DNA of 16,562 nucleotides, taken from NCBI GenBank assembly GCA_045600065.1, contig JAZRXE010000066.1, forward strand, positions 1 through 16,562. Direction: 5' to 3'. Shown in pieces: positions 7,986 through 14,659 of this stretch; position 1 is the first letter of the stretch; the number at the start of each line of letters is the position of its first letter. The translations under genes were made by a program, and so were the position numbers. This stretch comes from RGIG2707 sp045600065 (GTDB lineage: Bacteria; Bacillota; Clostridia; Peptostreptococcales; Anaerovoracaceae). The notes under the pieces are model-generated. The model was not told the DNA's origin and searched no databases. It saw nothing but the letters and a program-made list of their open reading frames with translations.

Positions 7986-8001
7986 GTTTATTTGTTATAA
8001 T
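7973..8001 (+). promoter_or_regulatory. Sigma-A-type promoter with extended -10 for the Asp23-nusB series
   Basis: TTGAAC (7973-7978) and TATAAT (7996-8001) are separated by exactly 17 bases, and TGT directly before the -10 gives an extended -10 element. Transcription would begin near 8008, leaving a leader of about 17 bases that contains the Shine-Dalgarno of the next gene. A second overlapping TATAAT lies at 8001-8006 without a matching -35. The -35 box lies in the loop and 3' arm of the preceding terminator. Confidence 0.75.
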
Positions 8002-8011
8002 ATAATAATAC

Positions 8012-8019
8012 AAAGGAGG
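8012..8019 (+). promoter_or_regulatory. Ribosome binding site deciding a TTG start
   Basis: AAAGGAGG lies 5 bases before the TTG at 8025. The first ATG in this frame (8055) is about 35 bases from this site and has no Shine-Dalgarno of its own, so TTG is the better start. Confidence 0.85.
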
Positions 8020-8024
8020 CTGCC

Positions 8025-8390
8025 TTGCCGGTTCAGGACACACAAAAAAGAAGGATGGAAATATCCGAAGATATAATCTCTCTTTGCGCCATGAACGCCG
8101 CGCTGCAGACTGAAGGAGTCTCCTCCATGGACGAGCTTCCCCTCAACAAGGATCTGTCAAGGATAATGGGCCAGGAGGCCCAGCACCGGGGGATTTCCGT
8201 CAAAAACGAAAAGGAAGGCCTGTGCATAGAGGTCTATCTGAAGGTAAGATACGGCTGCAGGATACCGGAAACCTCCTGGAACCTGCAGGAAAACATAAAG
8301 AACAGAGTTCAGGATCTGACCGGTATGCCCGTCGGAAGGGTCAACATTCACATTCAGGGCGTAGACTGCGACAACGGAGACAATCAATGA
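8025..8390 (+). CDS. Asp23/Gls24-family envelope stress protein (YqhY-like)
   Basis: A 121-residue protein of the Asp23/Gls24 (DUF322) family, with the pattern ISEDIISLCAMNAALQTEGV, the VKNEKEGLCIEVYLKVRYGCRIPE strand region and the C-terminal VQDLTGMPVGRVNIHIQGVD. Bacillus subtilis YqhY, of the same family, lies directly upstream of nusB and has been linked to fatty acid/acetyl-CoA carboxylase homeostasis; that function is known of the homolog and not shown here. The start is TTG, chosen because AAAGGAGG is positioned for it. It is the first gene after the promoter at 7973-8001. Its TGA overlaps the nusB ATG (ATGA at 8387-8390), so nusB is probably translationally coupled. The N-terminal VQDTQKRR is short and not signal-like, so the protein is likely cytoplasmic. 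Confidence 0.87.
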   Translation: MPVQDTQKRRMEISEDIISLCAMNAALQTEGVSSMDELPLNKDLSRIMGQEAQHRGISVKNEKEGLCIEVYLKVRYGCRIPETSWNLQENIKNRVQDLTGMPVGRVNIHIQGVDCDNGDNQ

Positions 8391-8821
8391 AAAGATCTCA
8401 GGCAAGAGAATATCTGATGCAGCTGATATTCCAGATGGAGGCTCAGAAGGATTACAGCGGAGACAATCTTGAGCTGTTTTACGAAGACCATACCATAGAA
8501 AACAATCAGCTTCAGTATTTTGAAGGCATGCTCAGCTGCTGGCTTAACAACAGACAGGAGGCAGACCGGCTTATAGAAGACAACTCCAGGGGCTGGAGAA
8601 TAGGGCGTATTGCAAAGACAGACCTGGCTATCCTCAGGCTGGCAATCACGGAGCTTTGCTTCAGCGCGGAGCTGCCGGAGGAGCTTAAGGTCCCCGAGGG
8701 CGTTGCCATAAGCGAAGCAGTCAGAATAGCCAAGCTCTACGGAACAGAGGATTCAGGACGCTTTGTAAACGGTATACTTGGTAAGATCTCGAGAGACAAA
8801 CGCCCGGAGGGAGAGCTCTGA
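8387..8821 (+). CDS. nusB: Transcription antitermination protein NusB
   Basis: NusB binds the boxA RNA element with NusE (ribosomal protein S10) and supports antitermination of rRNA transcription. The 144-residue helical product has standard length and begins with the typical MKRSQAREYLMQLIFQME; later come WRIGRIAKTDLAILRLAITEL and the C-terminal block VPEGVAISEAVRIAKLYGTEDSGRFVNGILGKI. An open frame continues 5' to 8222 inside the previous gene, but the protein family begins at the ATG at 8387, which has GGAG (8376-8379) 7 bases upstream and overlaps the preceding stop as ATGA. The stop overlaps the next start by one base (TGATG). Identification is secure. Confidence 0.95.
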   Translation: MKRSQAREYLMQLIFQMEAQKDYSGDNLELFYEDHTIENNQLQYFEGMLSCWLNNRQEADRLIEDNSRGWRIGRIAKTDLAILRLAITELCFSAELPEELKVPEGVAISEAVRIAKLYGTEDSGRFVNGILGKISRDKRPEGEL

Positions 8822-9738
8822 TGCTCTGCCTCGGACTTGATACAAGCAACTATACCAGCTCCGCAGCGCTGGCAGACGAGCAGGGCCGCATCATAGAAGA
8901 CCGGCGCATCATGCTCAGCGTAAAGGACGGAGAGAAGGGCCTCAGGCAGTCTGACGCCCTGTTTCAGCATTGGGATAATATGCCTCAGCTGCTGAAGCCC
9001 CTGCTCGAAAAGTATAAGGACAGCATAGAATGTGTATGTGCCTCCGCTAAGCCAAGGCCTCAGGAGGGCTCCTACATGCCCGTGTTCAAGGCCGGAGTGG
9101 CAGCCGGAGAGCTGGTGTCCGGAGCTCTGGGAGTACCCCTGCATCTGAGCACACATCAGGAAGGCCATCTGGCCGCAGCTGCCTTCGGAAACCGCATAGA
9201 TTACAGTAAGCCCCTGCTGTTTGCCCATCTTTCCGGCGGCACGCTGGAGATAGTAGCCCTCAGAAACGGCTTGTTTTCCGTGGAGGGAGGTACTAAGGAT
9301 ATCTCCTACGGCCAGCTTCTTGACAGGGCCGGAGTAGATATGGGATATCCCTTTCCCGCAGGAAAATACATAGACGAAATGGCCTGCGGCTACACACCCG
9401 AAAGCAGGGAAAATCCCTTCAAAAGAGTATTTACAGACGATGCCGAGGTTAATCTTTCAGGCCTGGAGACTCAGTTCAGAAGAGCGAAGGAAGAATACCC
9501 ACATCAGGCCCTGTCATATTTTCTGATGGACAGGATCAGCGAAAGTTTTATACGCATTATGGAAAAAGCCAGAGCCCAGTGCGGAACAGATCAGGTGCTG
9601 ATCACCGGCGGCGTGGCTTCAAGTAGGTTTTTAAGGCAGAGATGCAAAAGCTTAGGCTACAGCTTCGGAGATCCGGGGCTCTGCTCTGACAATGCTGCGG
9701 GCATTGCCCTGATAAGAGGCAGAGCGCCATGGCAATAA
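8821..9738 (+). CDS. TsaD/Kae1-like (peptidase M22 superfamily) paralog of unknown role
   Basis: A 305-residue member of the ASKHA-fold TsaD/Kae1/Qri7 superfamily, once called glycoprotease. True TsaD makes the t6A37 base of tRNA with TsaB and TsaE, but this looks like a separate, shorter Firmicutes paralog. It keeps the metal ligands His112 and His116 (HQEGH) and Asp290 (SDNAAGIAL) and the nucleotide-binding TGGVASSRF (262-270). It differs at signature sites: DTSNYTSS replaces the usual ETSCDET at the N-terminus, SAKPRPQEGSYMPVF lies where GPG(L/S) is usual, and SGGTLEIV replaces SGGHTEL. Length is below the about 340 of TsaD. A GGAGG lies at 8806-8810, and the start overlaps the nusB stop as TGATG. 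The stop overlaps xseA by 10 bases. ATP and metal binding look intact; substrate is unknown. A degenerate or lineage-specific TsaD is possible but less likely. Confidence 0.82.
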   Translation: MLCLGLDTSNYTSSAALADEQGRIIEDRRIMLSVKDGEKGLRQSDALFQHWDNMPQLLKPLLEKYKDSIECVCASAKPRPQEGSYMPVFKAGVAAGELVSGALGVPLHLSTHQEGHLAAAAFGNRIDYSKPLLFAHLSGGTLEIVALRNGLFSVEGGTKDISYGQLLDRAGVDMGYPFPAGKYIDEMACGYTPESRENPFKRVFTDDAEVNLSGLETQFRRAKEEYPHQALSYFLMDRISESFIRIMEKARAQCGTDQVLITGGVASSRFLRQRCKSLGYSFGDPGLCSDNAAGIALIRGRAPWQ

Positions 9739-10883
9739 AACCTGTTTCGGTAAGTCAGCTCAACAGCTACATAAAGCGTACCTTGGCTTCGGACCCGATC
9801 CTATCCAATATCGTGGTCAAGGGCGAAATATCCAAGCTGACAGTGCACAGCTCCGGCCACTGGTACTTTACTCTGAAGGACGAAAGCAGCCGCATAAGCT
9901 GTTTTCTGCCTGCCGACCGCGCCGCAATGCTCAGGTTCGAGTTTGAGGATGGCATGGAGATCAGTGCCGCAGGCTATGTTTCGGTATACGAAAAGGGCGG
10001 CTATTATTCCCTTAACATCAAGGATATGCAGCCCGAAGGCGAAGGCGCGCTCAAGCTGGCCTTCGACAAGCTCAAGGCTAAGCTTCAGGCAGAAGGTCTG
10101 TTCGACCCCGCGGTCAAAAAATCCATTCCTGCCTACCCCAAAACAGTAGGCATCATAACATCGCCCACAGGCGCAGCGGTCAGAGACATTATTACCACCA
10201 TAAAGCGCAGATATCCTCTCACGGACATAGTGGTGTATCCGTGTCTTGTCCAGGGCGACAAGGCCGCGGCATCCATAGCATATGCCATAGAACAGATGAA
10301 CAGCGCAAGACTGAAAGCAGATGTGCTTATAGTAGGCAGGGGAGGCGGATCCGCAGAGGATCTCTGGGCCTTTAACCAGGAGGCTGTCGCTAGGGCTGTT
10401 TTCGCATCGGAAATCCCTGTCATCTCTGCCGTCGGGCACGAGGTGGATTATGTGATCAGCGATTATGCTGCTGATCTGAGGGCAGCCACCCCTACCGCAG
10501 CGGCAGAGCTGGCCGTACCGGACATAAGAATACTCAAATCCGCCCTGGAGGCAGATTCCCCGCAAAGGCTGGCTGCGGAGCTCTTAATGCGGACTCAGAT
10601 GCTTTCAGACAGGATGCTCAGTGCCCGCAGCAGCTGCCTAAGCTCTTATACTGATCTGACAGAGCGACTGCTGAACAGGCTGAGCATGCTGGAAAGCGAC
10701 TGCAGGCTTTCATCACCCCGCGCCGTATTTGAAAGAGGCTATGCGGCAGTAAGTATGGATGGCAGGTGGATATCGAGCATCGATGCGCTTTCTGCCGGAG
10801 ACAGAATAAAACTCACACTTGCCGACGGCAGCCTTGACTGCCTTGTAGAAGGGAGATCCTCAGATGAAAAAGAAAGAGCTTAG
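9729..10883 (+). CDS. xseA: Exodeoxyribonuclease VII large subunit, short form
   Basis: Catalytic subunit of exonuclease VII, which degrades single-stranded DNA from both ends together with XseB. The N-terminal OB-fold (about 1-102) shows GEISKLTVHSSGHWYFTLKDE, followed by the LAFDKLKAKLQAEGLFD linker and the catalytic domain (about 135-265) with GIITSPTGAAVRDI (141-154), GRGGGSAEDLWAFNQE (203-218), SAVGHEVD (233-240) and RAATPTAAAE (251-260). All expected core motifs are present. The product is 384 residues against about 450 in Bacillus and E. coli. The loss is in the coiled-coil part, which spans only about residues 265-330 before the C-terminal RGYAAV...DG element. There is no frameshift, so this looks like a natural short form. 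It overlaps the previous gene by 10 bases and xseB by 20. Confidence 0.95.
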   Translation: MAIKPVSVSQLNSYIKRTLASDPILSNIVVKGEISKLTVHSSGHWYFTLKDESSRISCFLPADRAAMLRFEFEDGMEISAAGYVSVYEKGGYYSLNIKDMQPEGEGALKLAFDKLKAKLQAEGLFDPAVKKSIPAYPKTVGIITSPTGAAVRDIITTIKRRYPLTDIVVYPCLVQGDKAAASIAYAIEQMNSARLKADVLIVGRGGGSAEDLWAFNQEAVARAVFASEIPVISAVGHEVDYVISDYAADLRAATPTAAAELAVPDIRILKSALEADSPQRLAAELLMRTQMLSDRMLSARSSCLSSYTDLTERLLNRLSMLESDCRLSSPRAVFERGYAAVSMDGRWISSIDALSAGDRIKLTLADGSLDCLVEGRSSDEKERA

Positions 10884-11091
10884 CTTTGAAGAGGCTCTGG
10901 CCCTGCTGGAGGACGCAGCGGCAAAGCTCAGATCCGGAAGTCTCAGCCTGGACGAGAGCATGGAGCTTTACGATAAAAGCCTTGAATATTATGATATATG
11001 CAGCAAAAAGCTTCAGACCGCAAGGCAGAAGATACAGATCATAGATCCGCATAGCGGAGAGGCGGAGGATTTCGAAGACTATGAGCGGTAA
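10864..11091 (+). CDS. xseB: Exodeoxyribonuclease VII small subunit
   Basis: XseB wraps the coiled coils of XseA to form exonuclease VII. The 75-residue product has the family pattern LSFEEALALLEDAAAKLRSG and LSLDESMELYDKSLEYYDICSKKLQTARQKI, two helices, with an acidic tail. GGGAGA (10851-10856) lies 7 bases before the ATG. The gene starts 20 bases inside xseA in another frame, and its end overlaps ispA by 11 bases, so the three are probably translated in a coupled way. Its length is normal although the partner XseA is short. Confidence 0.93.
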   Translation: MKKKELSFEEALALLEDAAAKLRSGSLSLDESMELYDKSLEYYDICSKKLQTARQKIQIIDPHSGEAEDFEDYER

Positions 11092-11983
11092 AGACGTTTA
11101 TATGGCTCTTAAAGATATAGTCGAGCTGCATCTGCTGGATTATCTGCCGGAAACGGATCCCCAGAGCGATACCCTGCGCAAAGCCATGAGCTACAGCCTT
11201 ACCGCAGGGGGCAAAAGGCTCAGACCTGTACTGATACTGGCAGGCCTGCGCTTTTGCGGTCAGCCTGTGGAATTCGGGCTTCCCTTTGCGGTTGCAGCCG
11301 AATACATACAGACATATTCGCTTATTCACGACGATCTTCCAGCCATGGATAACGACGACCTAAGAAGGGGCAAGCCCACAAACCACAAGGTCTTCGGAGA
11401 GGATATCGCCATTCTGGCAGGGGACGGTCTGCTGTCTGCCGCCTACGAAGTCATGAGCAAGGATATGCTCCATTATCTGGACGATCCCGGGCAGCTGAAG
11501 AAAAAGGTCAAGGCATGTTTCGAGCTGTCCAGAGGCACCGGCTGCAGAGGCATGGTGGCGGGCCAGGTTGCCGATGTGGAGCAGGAGGGCAGCATATGCT
11601 CACCTGAAATGCTGGATTATATTCACAACAACAAGACCGCTGCCTTTCTCAGATCCTGTGTGAATGCAGGGGCATACCTGGGCGGCGCGGACAAGGAAAA
11701 GCTGGATATACTGCGCATCTACGGAGAAAACATGGGCCTTGCCTTCCAGATAGCAGACGACATCATGGATGTCAGAGGAGATACCGCTGTCATGGGAAAG
11801 CCCGCAGGCTCGGACGAAAGATCGGGGAAGAATACCTACCCCCTTATTCACGGCATGGACGCCTCGGTAAAGAGGGCGGAGGAGCTTATAAACAGCGCGG
11901 AAAGCGCTCTGGAGCTGTATTTCAACGACGCCGATCTATATCTTTATGTTCTGGATCTTATCAGAGAACAGATCAGGGCATAA
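11081..11983 (+). CDS. ispA: Farnesyl diphosphate synthase (trans-polyprenyl synthase)
   Basis: Condenses DMAPP with two IPP to farnesyl diphosphate, the precursor of undecaprenyl phosphate and quinone side chains. The 300-residue product shows GGKRLRP (43-49), the first Asp-rich motif DDLPAMD (84-90) with the two-residue insertion of type II bacterial enzymes, GMVAGQ (157-162) and the second Asp-rich motif DDIMD (226-230). The residues just before the first motif are YSLIH, as in E. coli IspA, which fits a C15 product; chain length is inferred from this. The start lies inside the end of xseB, with GGAGG at 11064-11068. The order xseA-xseB-ispA-dxs is conserved in Bacillus and relatives. Confidence 0.94.
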   Translation: MSGKDVYMALKDIVELHLLDYLPETDPQSDTLRKAMSYSLTAGGKRLRPVLILAGLRFCGQPVEFGLPFAVAAEYIQTYSLIHDDLPAMDNDDLRRGKPTNHKVFGEDIAILAGDGLLSAAYEVMSKDMLHYLDDPGQLKKKVKACFELSRGTGCRGMVAGQVADVEQEGSICSPEMLDYIHNNKTAAFLRSCVNAGAYLGGADKEKLDILRIYGENMGLAFQIADDIMDVRGDTAVMGKPAGSDERSGKNTYPLIHGMDASVKRAEELINSAESALELYFNDADLYLYVLDLIREQIRA

Positions 11984-11998
11984 GCGGCACACAAAGCT

Positions 11999-13834
11999 AT
12001 GAACAAAGATAATGACATGCTTGCAAGGCTCAAGGCTATGTCTCTTCCCCAGATGGAGGAGCTGGCAGCGGAGCTGAGGCAGGAGATAATAGAAAATACA
12101 TCAAAAACCGGAGGACATCTGGCATCAAATCTCGGCTCGGTGGAGCTTACAATAGCCCTTCACAGGGTCTTTGACAGCCCGCAAGACAAGATAATATGGG
12201 ATGTCGGCCATCAGACCTATGCCCATAAAATGCTTACAGGGCGCAGAGACAAAATGCAGACAATAAGGCAGTTCGGAGGGCTTTCGGGCTTTCCCAAGCG
12301 CGCCGAATCAGTTCACGATATGTACGACAGCGGTCATTCAGGCACCTCTGTCTCCGCAGCCCTGGGCTATGCCAAGGCCAGGGACCTTAAGGGAGAGGAC
12401 TATGCCTGCGTGGCAGTGATAGGGGACGGCGCACTTACAGGCGGTGTGGCCTACGAGGCCTTAAACAGCGCCGGAAACGACAAAACGCCCCTTATTGTCA
12501 TACTCAACGACAACGAAATGTCCATTTCCGAAAACGTGGGAGCCGTATCCGAGCATCTGCACAAGCTTCGTACCTCAAGATCCTATCTGGACCTTAAAAA
12601 AGGAGTAAAATCGGCAGTCTCAGGCAGCCCAAGACTCTTCAGATTCATGGAGAGCATCAGGAACGCGGTCAAGTTTTCCGTAATGCCCGGCGCTCTTTTC
12701 GAAGAGCTGGGCTTTAAGTATTACGGCCCTGTGGACGGTCATGACATAGGCAAGATGATACCCGTGTTCGAGCTTGCAAAGGAGCTCAGGCGGCCTGTGC
12801 TGATACATGTCATAACCAAAAAGGGCAAGGGCTTCGGCCCTGCGGAAGAAAACCCCGAAAAATACCACGGGGTAGGAAGCTTCGACCCTAAGACCGCAAA
12901 CGCTCTGATCACAAGGAATCCGGACTCCTGGTCCGAAGTGTTCGGCGCCGCCTTGTCCGCGGAATTCGCAAATGACAGCAGGGTTGCGGCTGTTACCGCT
13001 GCCATGAGAGAGGGCACCGGACTTGCAGGGGTACAGGAGAAATATCCTTCCAGGGTATTCGACGCAGGCATAGCCGAGCAGCATGCGGTCAGCTTTGCGG
13101 CAGGCCTTGCCCTGAACGGGATCAAGCCTGTGGTGGCGATTTACTCCACATTCTTCCAGAGAGCCTACGATCAGCTGCTTACGGAAATATGCCTTCAGGA
13201 ATTGCCGGTGGTGTTCGGAGTGGACAGGGCCGGAGTTACCGGGGCGGACGGAGAGACCCATCAGGGGATCTTCGATATAGGCTATTTCGGCACCATGCCC
13301 GGACTCACGCTGCTTTCACCAAGAGACGCCAAGGAGCTTGCACAAATGCTCCATTATGCACTGCAGCTGGGCAAGCCCTGCGCCATAAGATACGGCAGGG
13401 GGAACGTACCGGTATTTGAGGGCATTGAAGACAGCAGCAATCAGGAATACCGGCCTATGCCGCAGATAGTCAGAAAGGGCGGAGATGTGCTCATTGTAAG
13501 CGACGGAGGCTTTCTCCCCCTGGCTTTGCAGGCAGCGGACATGCTGACAGACTCAGGTATAGGGGCCGCAGTATGCGATATCAAATGCATCAAGCCCTTC
13601 CCGGAGGACTTCGCAAAGCAGGCCCTTTGCACATGGAAAAAGATAGTCACCATAGAAGACGGCAGCGTATTATGCGGCTTCGGAAAGCAGTTTGCTGCCA
13701 TAGGCGGAGCAGACAGAGTATTGAACCTGGGCTGGCCCGATAAATTCATTCAGCACGGCAGCGTGGAGCAGTTGAGAGAGCTGTACGGCCTTACTGCCGC
13801 TGACATAGCAGAAAAAACGGAGAAATTCATTTGA
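11999..13834 (+). CDS. dxs: 1-deoxy-D-xylulose-5-phosphate synthase
   Basis: Thiamine diphosphate enzyme that joins pyruvate and glyceraldehyde 3-phosphate into DXP, the entry step of the MEP isoprenoid pathway, and also feeds thiamine and pyridoxal synthesis. The 611-residue product is of normal length. Visible motifs are SKTGGHLASNLG with His40, WDVGHQTYAHK with His71, GDGALTGG (142-149) and NDNEMSIS (170-177) for cofactor and metal binding, and DAGIAEQH with the catalytic Glu360. The C-terminal transketolase domain is complete (DGGFLPLALQAADML, NLGWPDKF). It starts 15 bases after ispA with no clear Shine-Dalgarno; a second Met at residue 7 is possible but no better placed. Its stop overlaps the next start as TTGA. 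Together with ispA it indicates the MEP route in this organism. Confidence 0.97.
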   Translation: MNKDNDMLARLKAMSLPQMEELAAELRQEIIENTSKTGGHLASNLGSVELTIALHRVFDSPQDKIIWDVGHQTYAHKMLTGRRDKMQTIRQFGGLSGFPKRAESVHDMYDSGHSGTSVSAALGYAKARDLKGEDYACVAVIGDGALTGGVAYEALNSAGNDKTPLIVILNDNEMSISENVGAVSEHLHKLRTSRSYLDLKKGVKSAVSGSPRLFRFMESIRNAVKFSVMPGALFEELGFKYYGPVDGHDIGKMIPVFELAKELRRPVLIHVITKKGKGFGPAEENPEKYHGVGSFDPKTANALITRNPDSWSEVFGAALSAEFANDSRVAAVTAAMREGTGLAGVQEKYPSRVFDAGIAEQHAVSFAAGLALNGIKPVVAIYSTFFQRAYDQLLTEICLQELPVVFGVDRAGVTGADGETHQGIFDIGYFGTMPGLTLLSPRDAKELAQMLHYALQLGKPCAIRYGRGNVPVFEGIEDSSNQEYRPMPQIVRKGGDVLIVSDGGFLPLALQAADMLTDSGIGAAVCDIKCIKPFPEDFAKQALCTWKKIVTIEDGSVLCGFGKQFAAIGGADRVLNLGWPDKFIQHGSVEQLRELYGLTAADIAEKTEKFI

Positions 13835-14658
13835 AGACCAGACTGGACGTATTGCTAACTGAAAGAGGCCTGAGCCCTTCAAGGGAAAAGGCCCAAAGCA
13901 CCATTATGGCAGGCCTCGTGTTCGTGGACGGACAGATGTGCGATAAGGCAGGCACAAAGTTCGACAGCAGCGTGCCCATAGAAGTCAGAGGAAACGACTG
14001 CCCCTACGTGAGCAGGGGAGGCTTCAAGCTGGAAAAGGCTCTGGACGTGTTTTCCGTATCCGTAGAGGGCTTGCACTGCGCAGATATAGGAGCATCCTCG
14101 GGAGGCTTTACCGACTGCATGCTTCAGAGGGGCGCTCAAAAGGTCTATGCCATAGACGTGGGCACAAATCAGCTGGACTGGAAGCTGCGCTCTGATCCGA
14201 GGGTAGTATCCATGGAAAAGCTCAATTTCCGCTATATGAGCCCGGATCAGATACCGGAGAAGCTGGATTTTGCCTGTACAGACGTATCTTTTATATCTCT
14301 GAAGCACATACTGCCCCCGGCAGCGGCAATACTTAAGCCCGGCGCACTTATGGTCTGCCTCATCAAGCCGCAGTTCGAAGCAGGCAGAGAGCAGGTAGGC
14401 AAAAACGGAATAGTAAAGGATCCGGCAGTCCATGCCCAGGTGATAGAAAATGTCATAGGCTATGCGCTGGACAGCGGGTTTACAATAAAAGATTTAAGTT
14501 ACTCTCCCATAAAAGGAGCAAAGAAAGGCAATATCGAATACCTGATCTGCCTTAGCAGGTCTCAGAACGGATATACTGACAGCTCGGCGCTGAATATTCC
14601 CGAGGTGGTGGCATCAGCCCACAGCGGATTTGAAAGCGGCGCCGAAAACGAGGAATAA
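13831..14658 (+). CDS. tlyA: TlyA-family rRNA 2'-O-methyltransferase (YqxC-like)
   Basis: TlyA-type proteins methylate ribose 2'-OH groups in rRNA (C1409 of 16S and, in some, C1920 of 23S), which sets capreomycin sensitivity in mycobacteria. The 275-residue product has an N-terminal S4 RNA-binding domain (about 3-62, RLDVLLTERGLSPSREKAQSTI) and an FtsJ-like methyltransferase domain. The SAM site is DIGASSGGFTD (85-95), and the K-D-K-E set is visible as Lys66 (GGFKLEKA), Asp151 (TDVSFISL), Lys179 (LIKPQFE) and Glu236 (GNIEYL). The start is TTG, overlapping the dxs stop, with CGGAG (13818-13822) 8 bases upstream. The C-terminal tail (about 244-275) is longer than the domain needs and of low complexity. 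Substrate specificity is inferred from the family. The old hemolysin name is misleading. Confidence 0.93.
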   Translation: MKTRLDVLLTERGLSPSREKAQSTIMAGLVFVDGQMCDKAGTKFDSSVPIEVRGNDCPYVSRGGFKLEKALDVFSVSVEGLHCADIGASSGGFTDCMLQRGAQKVYAIDVGTNQLDWKLRSDPRVVSMEKLNFRYMSPDQIPEKLDFACTDVSFISLKHILPPAAAILKPGALMVCLIKPQFEAGREQVGKNGIVKDPAVHAQVIENVIGYALDSGFTIKDLSYSPIKGAKKGNIEYLICLSRSQNGYTDSSALNIPEVVASAHSGFESGAENEE

Positions 14659-14659
14659 A

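Noticed and set aside
8222..8386. N-terminal extension of NusB by 55 residues
   Set aside because: The extra part is Arg/Ser/Gly-rich, overlaps the Asp23-family gene in another frame, and NusB homologs begin at the MKRSQAREY start at 8387, which has its own ribosome site.
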